This document shows positions 54,739-62,667 of a DNA stretch of 64,000 nt, in pieces. The DNA is taken from contig JAFTZQ010000022.1 of NCBI GenBank assembly GCA_017464475.1, positions 1-64,000 on the forward strand. The letters run 5' to 3'. The stretch's first letter is position 1. Each line of letters begins with the position of its first letter. The translations under genes were made by a program, and so were the position numbers. The notes below the pieces were generated by a model, which was not told where the DNA came from, did not search any database, and saw nothing but the letters and a program-made list of their open reading frames with translations. Origin of the DNA: Paludibacteraceae bacterium. GTDB taxonomy: Bacteria > Bacteroidota > Bacteroidia > Bacteroidales > Paludibacteraceae.

Positions 54739-55215
54739 ATGCGAACAGAAAACGAATTAGAGGGGGTAACTCTCTTGGGAAACCAGCACGTGCAATATAG
54801 CGACAACTATAATCCCTCCGTGCTGGAGACGTTCCCGAACAAACACCCCGAGAACGACTACCTCGTTACCTTCAACTGTCCGGAGTTCACTACCCTTTGT
54901 CCCAAGACAGGGCAACCCGATTTCGGACATCTGTACATCAGTTATATTCCGCGGGAGCGAATGGTGGAGAGCAAGAGCCTCAAGTTATACCTCTTCTCCT
55001 TCCGAAACCACGGCGATTTCCATGAGGACTGCGTGAATATTATCATGAAAGACCTCGTCCGACTGATGGATCCTAAATATCTGGAGGTCATCGGTTATTT
55101 CATGCCCCGCGGCGGAATCAGCATCTATCCCTTTGCCAATTATGCCGACAAAGAGCACGAGGAACTGAAGGCACAACGCCTCCGCGAACAATTCACACTA
55201 AACACGAAACACTAA
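54739..55215 (+). CDS. queF: NADPH-dependent 7-cyano-7-deazaguanine reductase
   Basis: 158 residues, the short (YkvM-like) form. [17 protein letters not shown] contains the catalytic Cys and the TGQPD motif, followed by [16 protein letters not shown] and FHEDC. It reduces preQ0 to preQ1, the last step of the free-base pathway. First of four que genes and only 7 nt after the surface-protein gene. Confidence 0.96.
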   Translation: MRTENELEGVTLLGNQHVQYSDNYNPSVLETFPNKHPENDYLVTFNCPEFTTLCPKTGQPDFGHLYISYIPRERMVESKSLKLYLFSFRNHGDFHEDCVNIIMKDLVRLMDPKYLEVIGYFMPRGGISIYPFANYADKEHEELKAQRLREQFTLNTKH

Positions 55216-55228
55216 ACAAAATCCCATC

Positions 55229-55262
55229 TCCCTCCCTTGAGGGGAGGGATGGGGAGAGGTTA
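55229..55262. repeat. GC-rich palindromic element between queF and queC
   Basis: CTCCCTCCCTTGAGGGGAGG then GATGGGGAGAGGTT; ends two bases before the queC start codon region. Confidence 0.92.
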
Positions 55263-55264
55263 TT

Positions 55265-55918
55265 ATGAAGGATACCCTTATCGTCCTTTCCGGTGGACTG
55301 GACTCCACCACAATGCTTTATGAGTACCGCTTTCGCATCGGCATGGCGGTCTCGTTTCACTATGGCAGCAACCATAATGACCGCGAGTTAGAGTTTGCCA
55401 AACTCCATTGCGAGCGGCTCGGAATACCCCATCTGGTCATCCGCCTGCCGTTTATCAAGCAGTTCTTTAAATCCTCGCTGCTCGAAGGAGCCGAAGCGAT
55501 ACCCGAAGGCAACTACGACGAAGAGAATATGAAATCAACCGTCGTACCTTTTCGCAATGGTATTATGCTCTCCATTGCCGCAGGCATTGCGGAGAACAAC
55601 AAGATGCAATATGTGATGCTGGCGAATCATGCCGGAGACCACACGATCTATCCTGACTGTCGCCCTGAGTTCGTGGACGCAATGAACAAAGCTATCCATT
55701 TCGGCACATGGAATGGGGTCCAACTCCTCACGCCTTATACCAATCTCACCAAAGCGGAGATAGCCTCCAAAGGCAAAGAACTGAATATCGACTACTCCGA
55801 GACTTGGAGCTGTTACAAGGGCGGCGAGCACCACTGCGGCGTCTGCGGTACCTGCCGCGAGCGCAAAGAAGCCCTCGCGCAAGCCGGCATTGAAGATAAC
55901 ACCATTTATGATAATTGA
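55265..55918 (+). CDS. queC: 7-cyano-7-deazaguanine synthase
   Basis: 217 residues. ATP pyrophosphatase P-loop SGGLDST at the start, PFRNGIMLSIAAG in the middle, and a zinc site with TWSCYKGGEHHCGVCGTC near the C-terminus. It converts 7-carboxy-7-deazaguanine, ATP and ammonia into preQ0. Confidence 0.97.
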   Translation: MKDTLIVLSGGLDSTTMLYEYRFRIGMAVSFHYGSNHNDRELEFAKLHCERLGIPHLVIRLPFIKQFFKSSLLEGAEAIPEGNYDEENMKSTVVPFRNGIMLSIAAGIAENNKMQYVMLANHAGDHTIYPDCRPEFVDAMNKAIHFGTWNGVQLLTPYTNLTKAEIASKGKELNIDYSETWSCYKGGEHHCGVCGTCRERKEALAQAGIEDNTIYDN

Positions 55919-55951
55919 GAATTGAGAATTGATAATTGATAATTGAGAATT
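55913..55951. repeat. Stutter repeat between queC and queD
   Basis: Units of AATTGAGA and AATTGATA; begins inside the queC stop region. Confidence 0.88.
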
Positions 55952-56284
55952 ATGTACTACGTAGAAAAAAGAGTAGAGATCTCGGCGGCGCATAATCTGA
56001 CGCTGTCATACGAAAGCAAATGCGAGAACCTGCATGGCCATAACTGGATTATTGTGGTCTATTGCAAAGCCAAGGAACTGAACAAAGACGGGATGGTGAC
56101 TGACTTCACCCACATCAAAAAAGTTGTGAAGGACACCTTTGACCATAAATATATCAACGAAATACTGGACGTTAATCCGTCGGCGGAGAACATCGCCCGC
56201 TGGATTTGCGACCATGTAGAGAATTGCTACAAAGTCTCCGTCCAAGAGTCCGAAGGCAACACCGCTATTTATGAGAGAGACTAG
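55952..56284 (+). CDS. queD: 6-carboxytetrahydropterin synthase
   Basis: 110 residues from MYYVEKRVEISAAHNL, chosen over the upstream in-frame TTG because the latter lies in the repeat. Zinc ligands AAHNL and LHGHNW, the catalytic Cys in ESKCENLHG, and a conserved DFTHIK with FDHKYIN. It makes 6-carboxy-tetrahydropterin from dihydroneopterin triphosphate. Confidence 0.95.
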   Translation: MYYVEKRVEISAAHNLTLSYESKCENLHGHNWIIVVYCKAKELNKDGMVTDFTHIKKVVKDTFDHKYINEILDVNPSAENIARWICDHVENCYKVSVQESEGNTAIYERD

Positions 56285-56318
56285 GATCCTAGGAAACTAG
56301 GGCCCTAGGATACTAGTA
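56281..56318. repeat. CCTAGGA-type stutter repeat between queD and queE
   Basis: Units CTAGGATC, CTAGGAAA, CTAGGGCC, CTAGGATA; includes CCTAGG and GGGCCC palindromes. Confidence 0.88.
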
Positions 56319-56972
56319 ATGTACCGAGTTAACGAAATATTCTTTACCTTGCAGGGCGAGGGCGCGCACAGCGGTATTCCCGCTGTGTTTGTTCGCTTTA
56401 GCGGCTGCAATCTGCGCTGCCCTTGGTGCGACACCGACTTTGCCGAGTTTACCGAAATGAGTGCATCGGAGATCGTAGCGGAGATGTGCGCGCTGTACGA
56501 CGCTCCTAATGAGCGGCGTAAGATGTGCGTCCTCACCGGAGGCGAACCGAGCCTGCAGGTGGACAAACCGCTCATTGACGCGCTACACGAAGCGGGGTTC
56601 TATATCTGCATCGAGACCAACGGCACACGCCCGCTGCCCGAGGGGATCGACTGGATCACTTGTTCTCCCAAAGAGTTCAGCCTTCAGCATTCGGCAATAA
56701 GCCATCAGCCGCCTTTGGCGCTCAAGAGAGTGAACGAAGTAAAAGTGGTCTTCACCGGCACGTACGACCCGGAGATTTGGCGCACACATATAGAAGCAGA
56801 GCATTGGATGCTCCAGCCCCTGCGCTACAACGGCGATCTGCTCATGGAGAGCGGGATCGACGAATGGTCGGAGGACAACAACGATAACTTGGACGAAACG
56901 GTCCGCTATATCCTCGCCCACCCTTTCTGGCGACTCAGCGTCCAACTCCATAAGATTATCGGTCTTCGATAA
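56319..56972 (+). CDS. queE: 7-carboxy-7-deazaguanine synthase
   Basis: 217 residues. Opens VNEIFFTLQGEGAHSG, then the radical SAM cluster CNLRCPWCD and GGEPSLQ. It rearranges carboxytetrahydropterin to 7-carboxy-7-deazaguanine. Residues about 120-131 (SLQHSAISHQPP) come from an AGCATTCGGCAAT stutter, in frame, resembling the insertion in the DUF4296 gene. Last gene of the queF-C-D-E run; a strong terminator follows. Confidence 0.96.
   Translation: MYRVNEIFFTLQGEGAHSGIPAVFVRFSGCNLRCPWCDTDFAEFTEMSASEIVAEMCALYDAPNERRKMCVLTGGEPSLQVDKPLIDALHEAGFYICIETNGTRPLPEGIDWITCSPKEFSLQHSAISHQPPLALKRVNEVKVVFTGTYDPEIWRTHIEAEHWMLQPLRYNGDLLMESGIDEWSEDNNDNLDETVRYILAHPFWRLSVQLHKIIGLR
56680..56712. repeat. In-frame stutter repeat in queE
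   Basis: CAGCATTCGGCAATAAGCCATCAGC-like degenerate units (first 15 nt similar to 26720-26740). Confidence 0.6.
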
Positions 56973-56976
56973 AAAA

Positions 56977-57004
56977 ACAGACGCCCGAAAGCGTCTGTTT
57001 TCAT
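56977..57004. terminator. Bidirectional terminator after queE
   Basis: AACAGACGC, CCGAAA loop, GCGTCTGTT with A-tract before and TTT after. Serves queE and the convergent TerB-like gene. Confidence 0.9.
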
Positions 57005-57020
57005 ATTTCCGTGGTTCGTA

Positions 57021-57410
57021 TTAGAAATCAACACCTTCTACGAGCAGCGACGGATCTTTCTTCAGCTGCTGCAGGAACTTGATCGTTACGTACTGCGCAC
57101 CCCAGCCGAAGTTTTCACAAGCGGTGTGAACGCGTTGCATCTCTTTGATAGCGATGCGGTTGTCTGCGATCGAAATACGTACCATACCGAAGATTGCCAG
57201 GTCTTTGTCATCCTCGCTCATCAGCGGAGTAAGAGCTGCGAGGTTCGTCGGGTGATCTACCTCAGCAGCACAAGCGCGGAGCACGGCACTACGGTCCAAA
57301 CCGTTAGCGGCAGCCAAATCGCCGATACGCTCTACCTCAGAGTCATACAGATTGCCATCTACGATTGCGATGTTCGTGGCAAAAGCAGCAAAAATTTGTT
57401 CTCTTGTCAT
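57021..57410 (-). CDS. TerB-like all-helical protein
   Basis: 129 residues, no signal peptide. Helical with AIVDGNLYDSEVERIGDLAAANGL, an acidic pattern resembling TerB/DnaJ-associated domains. The family is linked to tellurite resistance operons, but no other ter gene is present and the role here is unknown. Only 24 nt lie between it and the DJ-1 gene, same direction. Confidence 0.6.
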   Translation of the reverse strand: MTREQIFAAFATNIAIVDGNLYDSEVERIGDLAAANGLDRSAVLRACAAEVDHPTNLAALTPLMSEDDKDLAIFGMVRISIADNRIAIKEMQRVHTACENFGWGAQYVTIKFLQQLKKDPSLLVEGVDF

Positions 57411-57434
57411 AATAGTAAAAATTTGTGGTTAATA

Positions 57435-57962
57435 TTAATATTGAGCAGCGTCATATACGGCGTCCGCTATCTCGGCGCCCGCTAGACGTTCTATGATGCA
57501 GAAGGCGAAATCAGAACTCAGACCCGGTCCCTTGCCTGTGATAATATTCTTGCTTTCAACGACTAATCCGCCGACATAGCTCTCACCCAGCGCGGCTTGC
57601 AGACCGGGATAACAAGTAGCCTGTTTGCCCTCCAGAATGCCTAATTTAGCCAGCACGGTCGGAGCAGCACAAATCGCCGCGATCAGTTTGTCGGCTTTGT
57701 TATGCTCGACGAGCAGCTCGCACAATGCGGAACATTCGCCCAACTTGGTCTGTCCGCCAGGAAGAATCAGCATCTCGGCGTCCGAGAAATCAATCTTCTC
57801 CATCAGTCCGTCTGCTTCCACGGCGATGTTATGCGCCCCGAGAACCATCGGATTGCCGGTTACAGACACTGTCGTCAATGCGATTTTTGCGCGACGCAGC
57901 AAATCAATCGTGGTAACTGCTTCGATCTCCTCGAAACCATTGTCAAGAAACAAGTAGTTCAT
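57435..57962 (-). CDS. DJ-1/PfpI family protein
   Basis: 175 residues. FEEIEAVTTIDLLRRA provides the conserved Glu, and AAICAAPTVLAKLGIL holds the reactive Cys (about 97) of the nucleophile elbow; LILPGGQ follows family pattern. Members act as glyoxalases, deglycases or redox-sensing chaperones; which applies is not visible. Complete length. Confidence 0.92.
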   Translation of the reverse strand: MNYLFLDNGFEEIEAVTTIDLLRRAKIALTTVSVTGNPMVLGAHNIAVEADGLMEKIDFSDAEMLILPGGQTKLGECSALCELLVEHNKADKLIAAICAAPTVLAKLGILEGKQATCYPGLQAALGESYVGGLVVESKNIITGKGPGLSSDFAFCIIERLAGAEIADAVYDAAQY

Positions 57963-57965
57963 AAC

Positions 57966-57996
57966 GTAATTTACAATTTAGTAATTTACAATTTAG
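57966..57996. repeat. Stutter repeat between DJ-1 and the TonB-like gene
   Basis: Alternating AATTTACA and ATTTAGT units. Confidence 0.8.
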
Positions 57997-58808
57997 TTAA
58001 ACTTGAAATTATAGGTAATTGTTCCGATCTGGTCATGGTCGCCCTCGGTAAACTTCGCCTTCTTGGCGGCGTCGAGAGCGAGTTGGATAGTTTGTTTATC
58101 CGATATATTGGTGCCCGTTGTTTCCCGCGCGTCCACTACTTGCCCTGCGGCATTCACGCGGATCTGGACTACTACTTTGCCTGCTTGGTTAAAGGTGTTG
58201 GACGGTTGCGGCAACGTACCTTTGATACTCCGTCCACCCAGCGACCAACTATTGCCACCTTGCGAACCGTGTCCCACAGGATTGCCTTTCTGTCCGGCTC
58301 CTTGGCTGTTGCCCGATCCGGTCGTGTTACCGGATTGACCGAACAACGAACCCATCTGGTTTGCTTTGGCAATCGCTTCAGCCTGCTTGGCTTTCTCTGC
58401 CGCTTCGGCTGCTTCACGCGCTTTGCGCTCCGCTTCTAACCGCGCCTGCTCTTCGCGTTGACGCTGTTTCTCCGCAGCTTCTGCCTGCTTGCGCTCACGC
58501 TCTTTGCGTTCCTGCTCTTTCTGCAGCGCCAGCGACTCCTCGTCCTCCTGTGTCATCAGGTCGTTATTCGAAGGAGCGGAAGGCTGCTCTGGAGCGGCTG
58601 CAGACGGCTGCTCCAAAGGAACCGCCTCCGATTGCTCCGCCATGTAGCCTCCGGCTTCCATCACTTCGCCGAACGCTACCTCCACGCCTTCTTCCTCTTC
58701 CGGCACTACGGCAGTCAAGCGAATGAACCAAAGCAGTAGAAACACCAGAAGCAGGAACAGGACCGTACCCGTCGTTGCTACAATATGTCGTTCTTGTTTT
58801 TTGGTCAT
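57993..58808 (-). CDS. TonB/TolA-like energy transducer
   Basis: 271 residues. N-terminal membrane helix (about 12-32), acidic then Pro/Gln-rich stretch, a Lys/Glu/Ala/Arg helical rod (about 90-155) like TolA, a Gly/Asn-rich linker, and a C-terminal TonB-like domain (VVVQIRVNAAGQVVDARETTG). It would couple the ExbB-ExbD motor to outer-membrane receptors or to Tol functions. Overlaps exbD by 4 nt. Confidence 0.88.
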   Translation of the reverse strand: MTKKQERHIVATTGTVLFLLLVFLLLWFIRLTAVVPEEEEGVEVAFGEVMEAGGYMAEQSEAVPLEQPSAAAPEQPSAPSNNDLMTQEDEESLALQKEQERKERERKQAEAAEKQRQREEQARLEAERKAREAAEAAEKAKQAEAIAKANQMGSLFGQSGNTTGSGNSQGAGQKGNPVGHGSQGGNSWSLGGRSIKGTLPQPSNTFNQAGKVVVQIRVNAAGQVVDARETTGTNISDKQTIQLALDAAKKAKFTEGDHDQIGTITYNFKFN

Positions 58809-59212
58809 TTCTTAGTCGCCACTACCAGCCGCATGTGGTGTTCGTTCGCTATGTCCAGCACGCGCACCACTTCCTTGTACGCTACATCCTCGTCGGCATG
58901 CAGCGCAATATACATCGTGCTGTCCGAAGCCTGAATACCGCTCAGGTATCCCTCCAAACTCTCCGGGTCGATTGCCACCGGTTTGGCTTTGCCGATCGCC
59001 ACATAATAGTTACCGAGGTTGTCAATCGACACTTTGGCTACCTGCGGACGGGTCGCTTTCTGCGAACGCGAAGTCGGCAGGTTGATCTTGATATCGTTGG
59101 GCGAAGACATCGTGGACGCCATGACGAAGAACAGCAGTAACAGGAACACCAAGTCCGTCATGGAGCTCATCGCGAACGTCGCTTCTACCCTATTGCGTCT
59201 CTTTAGTGCCAT
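58805..59212 (-). CDS. ExbD/TolR family biopolymer transport protein
   Basis: 135 residues. One membrane helix with the proton-conducting Asp in SSMTDLVFLLLLFFV (Asp about 20), then a periplasmic domain with the INLPTS motif. Two bases separate its start from the ExbB-type stop. Confidence 0.94.
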   Translation of the reverse strand: MALKRRNRVEATFAMSSMTDLVFLLLLFFVMASTMSSPNDIKINLPTSRSQKATRPQVAKVSIDNLGNYYVAIGKAKPVAIDPESLEGYLSGIQASDSTMYIALHADEDVAYKEVVRVLDIANEHHMRLVVATKK

Positions 59213-59214
59213 AC

Positions 59215-59904
59215 TTATGCGGGCTCATTCAAAAGGTCCATAAACTCCAGCGTGCGGCTCTCCAGCAGACGTACCACGCGGTCGATACGCGACACCAAGT
59301 AGTTGTACGCAAACATCGCCAGAATACCGACGATCAGACCGCCGATAGTGGTCACCATCGCTTGGTACATACCCGTGGACAGCGCGCTCATCTCGATCAC
59401 GCCGCCGGACGTCTGCGCCATGTTATAGAAGGTCTGAACCATACCGAGTACCGTTCCGAGGAATCCTAACATCGGAGCACCGGCTGCGATCGTCGCCATG
59501 ATCACAAGTCCCTTTTCGAGACGTCCGACCTCCAGATTACCGACGTTCTCCACTGCCACCTGCACGTCCTGCATCGGACGGCCTATACGCGTGATTCCTT
59601 TCTCTATCATGTGCGCGGACGGCGTGTCCGTCTGCTTGCAGAGGTTCAGCGCCGAGTCGATCTTGCCTTCGTGGATATAATCGCGAATGCGGTCCATGAA
59701 CGATTTATCCTCGCGCGTGGCTTGCTTGATCACCACCAGACGAGCGATAAAAATATAACATGCAATCGCCAGCAGGATTGCCAGAATGACCATGATCCAG
59801 CCGCCGTATTGCGCCATTTCCCATAAGTTGATAGATTCCTGCACAGCCTCTTCCTGTGCTACCATGTCCTCCGCGAGGGCAATTGTGTCAATTTGTAATA
59901 ACAT
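59215..59904 (-). CDS. ExbB/TolQ/MotA family proton channel protein
   Basis: 229 residues from MLLQIDTIALAEDM (ATG 59902-59904; an in-frame TTG four codons earlier lies in the repeat). Three membrane helices: about 31-52, 125-150 and 165-190, the second with AGAPMLGFLGTVLGMV. Start of the ExbB-ExbD-TonB operon, preceded by pdxJ. Confidence 0.94.
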   Translation of the reverse strand: MLLQIDTIALAEDMVAQEEAVQESINLWEMAQYGGWIMVILAILLAIACYIFIARLVVIKQATREDKSFMDRIRDYIHEGKIDSALNLCKQTDTPSAHMIEKGITRIGRPMQDVQVAVENVGNLEVGRLEKGLVIMATIAAGAPMLGFLGTVLGMVQTFYNMAQTSGGVIEMSALSTGMYQAMVTTIGGLIVGILAMFAYNYLVSRIDRVVRLLESRTLEFMDLLNEPA

Positions 59905-59910
59905 ATTAAT

Positions 59911-59956
59911 TTTCAAATATCAAATATCAAATGTCAAATGTCAAATATCAAATGAC
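59911..59956. repeat. Stutter repeat between exbB-type gene and pdxJ
   Basis: Six TCAAATA/TCAAATG units. Confidence 0.9.
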
Positions 59957-60670
59957 TTACTTTAGTAAGTCCAAATATTCCTGTATCGTCTCTTGGATGC
60001 CCAGATAGAGCGCGTTGCAGACGATGGCATGTCCGATTGACACCTCCGCGGTCCAAGGGAATGCCTGAATGAACGGCTTCAGGTTCTTCAGATTCAAGTC
60101 GTGTCCGGCATTCATACCCAGACCCAGCTCGTGCGCTTTCTCCGCCGCCGGACGGTATTTCTCGATCGCCTTCTTCGGGTCCTCGTTAAAGAGCTCCGCG
60201 TAAGGTCCCGTGTACAGCTCCACGCGGTCGGCTCCCGTGCGCAAGGCGTACTCCACCATCACCGGATCCGGATCCACGAAAATGCTCACGCGGATACGAT
60301 GGGAGTGCAACTCATTCACCACGCCCTTCAGAAAATCCAGATGCCGCTTGGTGTCCCAACCATGATTAGAGGTCAGCTGATTCGGGTCGTCCGGCACCAG
60401 CGTCACTTGCGTCGGACGGATGTCCGTCACCAGCGCCATAAACTCCTCCGTCGGATTGCCCTCTACGTTCAGCTCCGTCTTCACCATCGATTTCAACTGA
60501 TAGACGTCCTCTTTGCGGATATGCCGCTCATCGGGACGCGGATGAACCGTAATCCCCTGCGCACCGAACAACTCGCAATCCACCGCAAAACGCTCCACGT
60601 CCGGCAAGTTACCTCCGCGCGCATTGCGTAGAGTAGCCACTTTGTTGATATTTACACTCAGTCTTGTCAT
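59957..60670 (-). CDS. pdxJ: Pyridoxine 5'-phosphate synthase
   Basis: 237 residues from MTRLSVNINKVATLRN, the family start; the frame is open further upstream through the promoter. TIM barrel with GITVHPRPDERHI, NVEGNP, LVPD and HAIVCNALYLG. It condenses 1-deoxyxylulose 5-phosphate with 3-amino-2-oxopropyl phosphate to make pyridoxine phosphate. Behind a divergent promoter pair. Confidence 0.97.
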   Translation of the reverse strand: MTRLSVNINKVATLRNARGGNLPDVERFAVDCELFGAQGITVHPRPDERHIRKEDVYQLKSMVKTELNVEGNPTEEFMALVTDIRPTQVTLVPDDPNQLTSNHGWDTKRHLDFLKGVVNELHSHRIRVSIFVDPDPVMVEYALRTGADRVELYTGPYAELFNEDPKKAIEKYRPAAEKAHELGLGMNAGHDLNLKNLKPFIQAFPWTAEVSIGHAIVCNALYLGIQETIQEYLDLLK

Positions 60671-60692
60671 AGCGAAAAATCTAAATTTGCCG

Positions 60693-60724
60693 CAAAGATA
60701 CAACAAAAATTGCATATACGCAAA
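60693..60724 (-). promoter_or_regulatory. Promoter of pdxJ
   Basis: Minus-strand TTTG (60721-60724), 20-nt spacer, TATCTTTG (60693-60700). Confidence 0.85.
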
Positions 60725-60748
60725 TTTTTTTAGAAAAATATACTTATA

Positions 60749-60780
60749 TTTGCGAGTATAAAATATTTTTAGTACCTTTG
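60749..60780 (+). promoter_or_regulatory. Promoter of the MBOAT operon
   Basis: TTTG 60749-60752, 20-nt spacer, TACCTTTG 60773-60780. Confidence 0.87.
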
Positions 60781-60786
60781 CACCCG

Positions 60787-61108
60787 CAAACTGCGTTGGG
60801 CGGAGCGTTCCCACCTTGATTTGGAAAAAAGACCGTGTCCGTTCCGCCTAAGAGGGTTTGTGACATATTTAATGGCGTTTACTAACGCTTGTTTTGGGCC
60901 ATTTGAAACCTGAGAAACTTCAAATTTGAAACTCGAAAACAAGGCAGTAGTAGATGCCCATGGGTGTATTTATACCCGTGCGTATCAGTATTATGGTACG
61001 TGCGTGTGCGTATATACACGGCGTGGGTTTCTGCGTTGCTTATTCGGTTTCAAGGGTTTTCTCAGGACCTCAAATGGCGGATAAGTAAGAAAAGAAATCC
61101 GCGTTTTT
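60787..61108 (+). promoter_or_regulatory. Long structured 5' leader with terminator-like hairpin
   Basis: Hairpin A pairs GGCGGAGCG (60799-60807) with CGTTCCGCC (60840-60848). A small GCGTT/AACGC hairpin follows. A rod from 60899 to 61077 then pairs CCATTTGA with TCAAATGG, CCTGAGAAA with TTTCTCAGG, GAAAC with GTTTC, and a GC-rich inner part around GTGTATTTATACCCGTGCG. Finally GCGGAT/ATCCGC is followed by GTTTTT, directly touching the start codon at 61109. This looks like an attenuator or a processed small RNA. I cannot match it to a named family. Confidence 0.65.
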
Positions 61109-62665
61109 ATGCTCTTTAACTCAATCGAATTTGCGTTCTTTTTGCCCATCGTGTTCCTTATTTATTGGGCAATCGGGTACGCGCACATAAACGGAAATAC
61201 CAAACTCAGGCTGCAAAATGCCTTTGTCCTCATCGCCAGCTATGTCTTTTACGGCTGGTGGGACTGGAGGTTTCTGTTGCTCATCGCTTTCACGAGCTTT
61301 TGCTCTTGGGGAAGCGGTCTATTGATCGGCAAATCTGTTTCATCTGTTCAATCTGTGGACGGTCATAAAAAAGCCAAGTTCTGGATGATAGCCAACATCG
61401 TTTTGAACCTCGGCATCCTATTCACCTTCAAATACTACAATTTCTTCATAGAAGAGTTCTGCCAGTTATTCCCCTCCCTTGAGGGGAGGTCGGGTGGGGT
61501 TATTTCCCTCATCCTCCCTGTCGGCATTTCGTTCTATACCTTCCAGGCACTTTCGTATTCGATAGATGTCTATCGCCAAAAGATCGAACCGACCAAAGAC
61601 ATTATTGCCTTCTTTGCGTTTATTGCGTTCTTTCCGCAGCTGGTGGCGGGACCTATTGAGCGCGCCACAAACCTTCTGCCGCAGTTCTTGCAAAACCGCA
61701 AATTCTCATACGACCAAGCGACAGACGGAATGCGGCAAATCCTTTGGGGTCTATTCAAGAAGATTGTTGTAGCCGATAATTGCGCAACGTACGTTGACCA
61801 AGTTTGGGCAACATACGACACCCAAACCGGTTCTACACTTTTATTAGCAGCCATTCTCTTTACGTTCCAAATCTACGGCGACTTCTCCGGCTATAGCGAC
61901 ATTGCCATCGGAACAGCCAAACTCTTTGGAATCAAACTGATGCGCAACTTCAACAATCCGTATTTCTCCCGTGACATAGCGGAGTTTTGGAGACGCTGGC
62001 ATATATCTTTGACCACTTGGTTCCGCGATTACGTATATATCCCTCTCGGCGGTTCTCGTCCGGAAATCCCTGCTAACATCCAAAATCCCGACCGCTACAA
62101 GAAACTAATCATCATCCGCAACACGTTTGTCATCTTCCTCCTCTCCGGTTTCTGGCATGGTGCCAATTGGACTTTTATAGCCTGGGGCGCATACCATGCC
62201 CTCCTCTTCCTCCCTCTCATCCTCCTCGGTAAGAACCGCAAATACACGAACCAAGTTGGCTCTTATCTTGACGCCTCCGGCTCCGAGCGTCTCCGCCTTC
62301 TCCCCACATGGCGCGAATCCCTCCAAATCCTCTGTACCTTCCTTCTCGTCGTCTTCGGCTGGATCATTTTCCGCGCTCCCCACATGCCCACCTTATTCCA
62401 TTATTTAGAAGGAATGTGTGATGCATCTATATTTACCATTCCTTGGCTGATGAATAAAGGATTCTACCTCCCTTTGTTTTCCGCAATACTAATAATGCTT
62501 TCTATTGAATGGCTTAGCAGAAACAACGAGCACGCTCTCCAAAATATAGAGTGTCATAAAATATTGAATAATACATTTGTACGCGTTGTTTTATATGCTC
62601 TTTCCCTTTTCTTAATATTGGCTTTTAGAGGAGGAACAGTTGAGTTTATTTATTTTCAGTTCTAA
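61109..62665 (+). CDS. MBOAT family O-acyltransferase (AlgI-like)
   Basis: 518 residues with about ten to twelve membrane helices. Opens MLFNSIEFAFFLPIVFLIYW, as in AlgI/DltB-type proteins. The family block FRDYVYIPLGGSR and the catalytic region FWHGANWTFIAWGAYHALL (His near 348 and 361) are intact. It would transfer acyl groups to an exported glycan with a periplasmic partner. Residues about 120-130 (SLEGRSGG) are a GC-rich palindrome inserted in frame. Its 3' third is more AT-rich than the 5' part. The next gene starts 2 nt after the stop. Confidence 0.93.
   Translation: MLFNSIEFAFFLPIVFLIYWAIGYAHINGNTKLRLQNAFVLIASYVFYGWWDWRFLLLIAFTSFCSWGSGLLIGKSVSSVQSVDGHKKAKFWMIANIVLNLGILFTFKYYNFFIEEFCQLFPSLEGRSGGVISLILPVGISFYTFQALSYSIDVYRQKIEPTKDIIAFFAFIAFFPQLVAGPIERATNLLPQFLQNRKFSYDQATDGMRQILWGLFKKIVVADNCATYVDQVWATYDTQTGSTLLLAAILFTFQIYGDFSGYSDIAIGTAKLFGIKLMRNFNNPYFSRDIAEFWRRWHISLTTWFRDYVYIPLGGSRPEIPANIQNPDRYKKLIIIRNTFVIFLLSGFWHGANWTFIAWGAYHALLFLPLILLGKNRKYTNQVGSYLDASGSERLRLLPTWRESLQILCTFLLVVFGWIIFRAPHMPTLFHYLEGMCDASIFTIPWLMNKGFYLPLFSAILIMLSIEWLSRNNEHALQNIECHKILNNTFVRVVLYALSLFLILAFRGGTVEFIYFQF
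61470..61502. repeat. GC-rich palindromic element inside the MBOAT gene
   Basis: CCCCTCCCTTGAGGGGAGG then TCGGGTGGGGTT; frame preserved. Confidence 0.88.
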
Positions 62666-62667
62666 AA

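Noticed and set aside
54720..54740. preQ1 riboswitch before queF
   Set aside because: Only 7 nt separate queF from the preceding gene and no preQ1 aptamer pattern is visible there.
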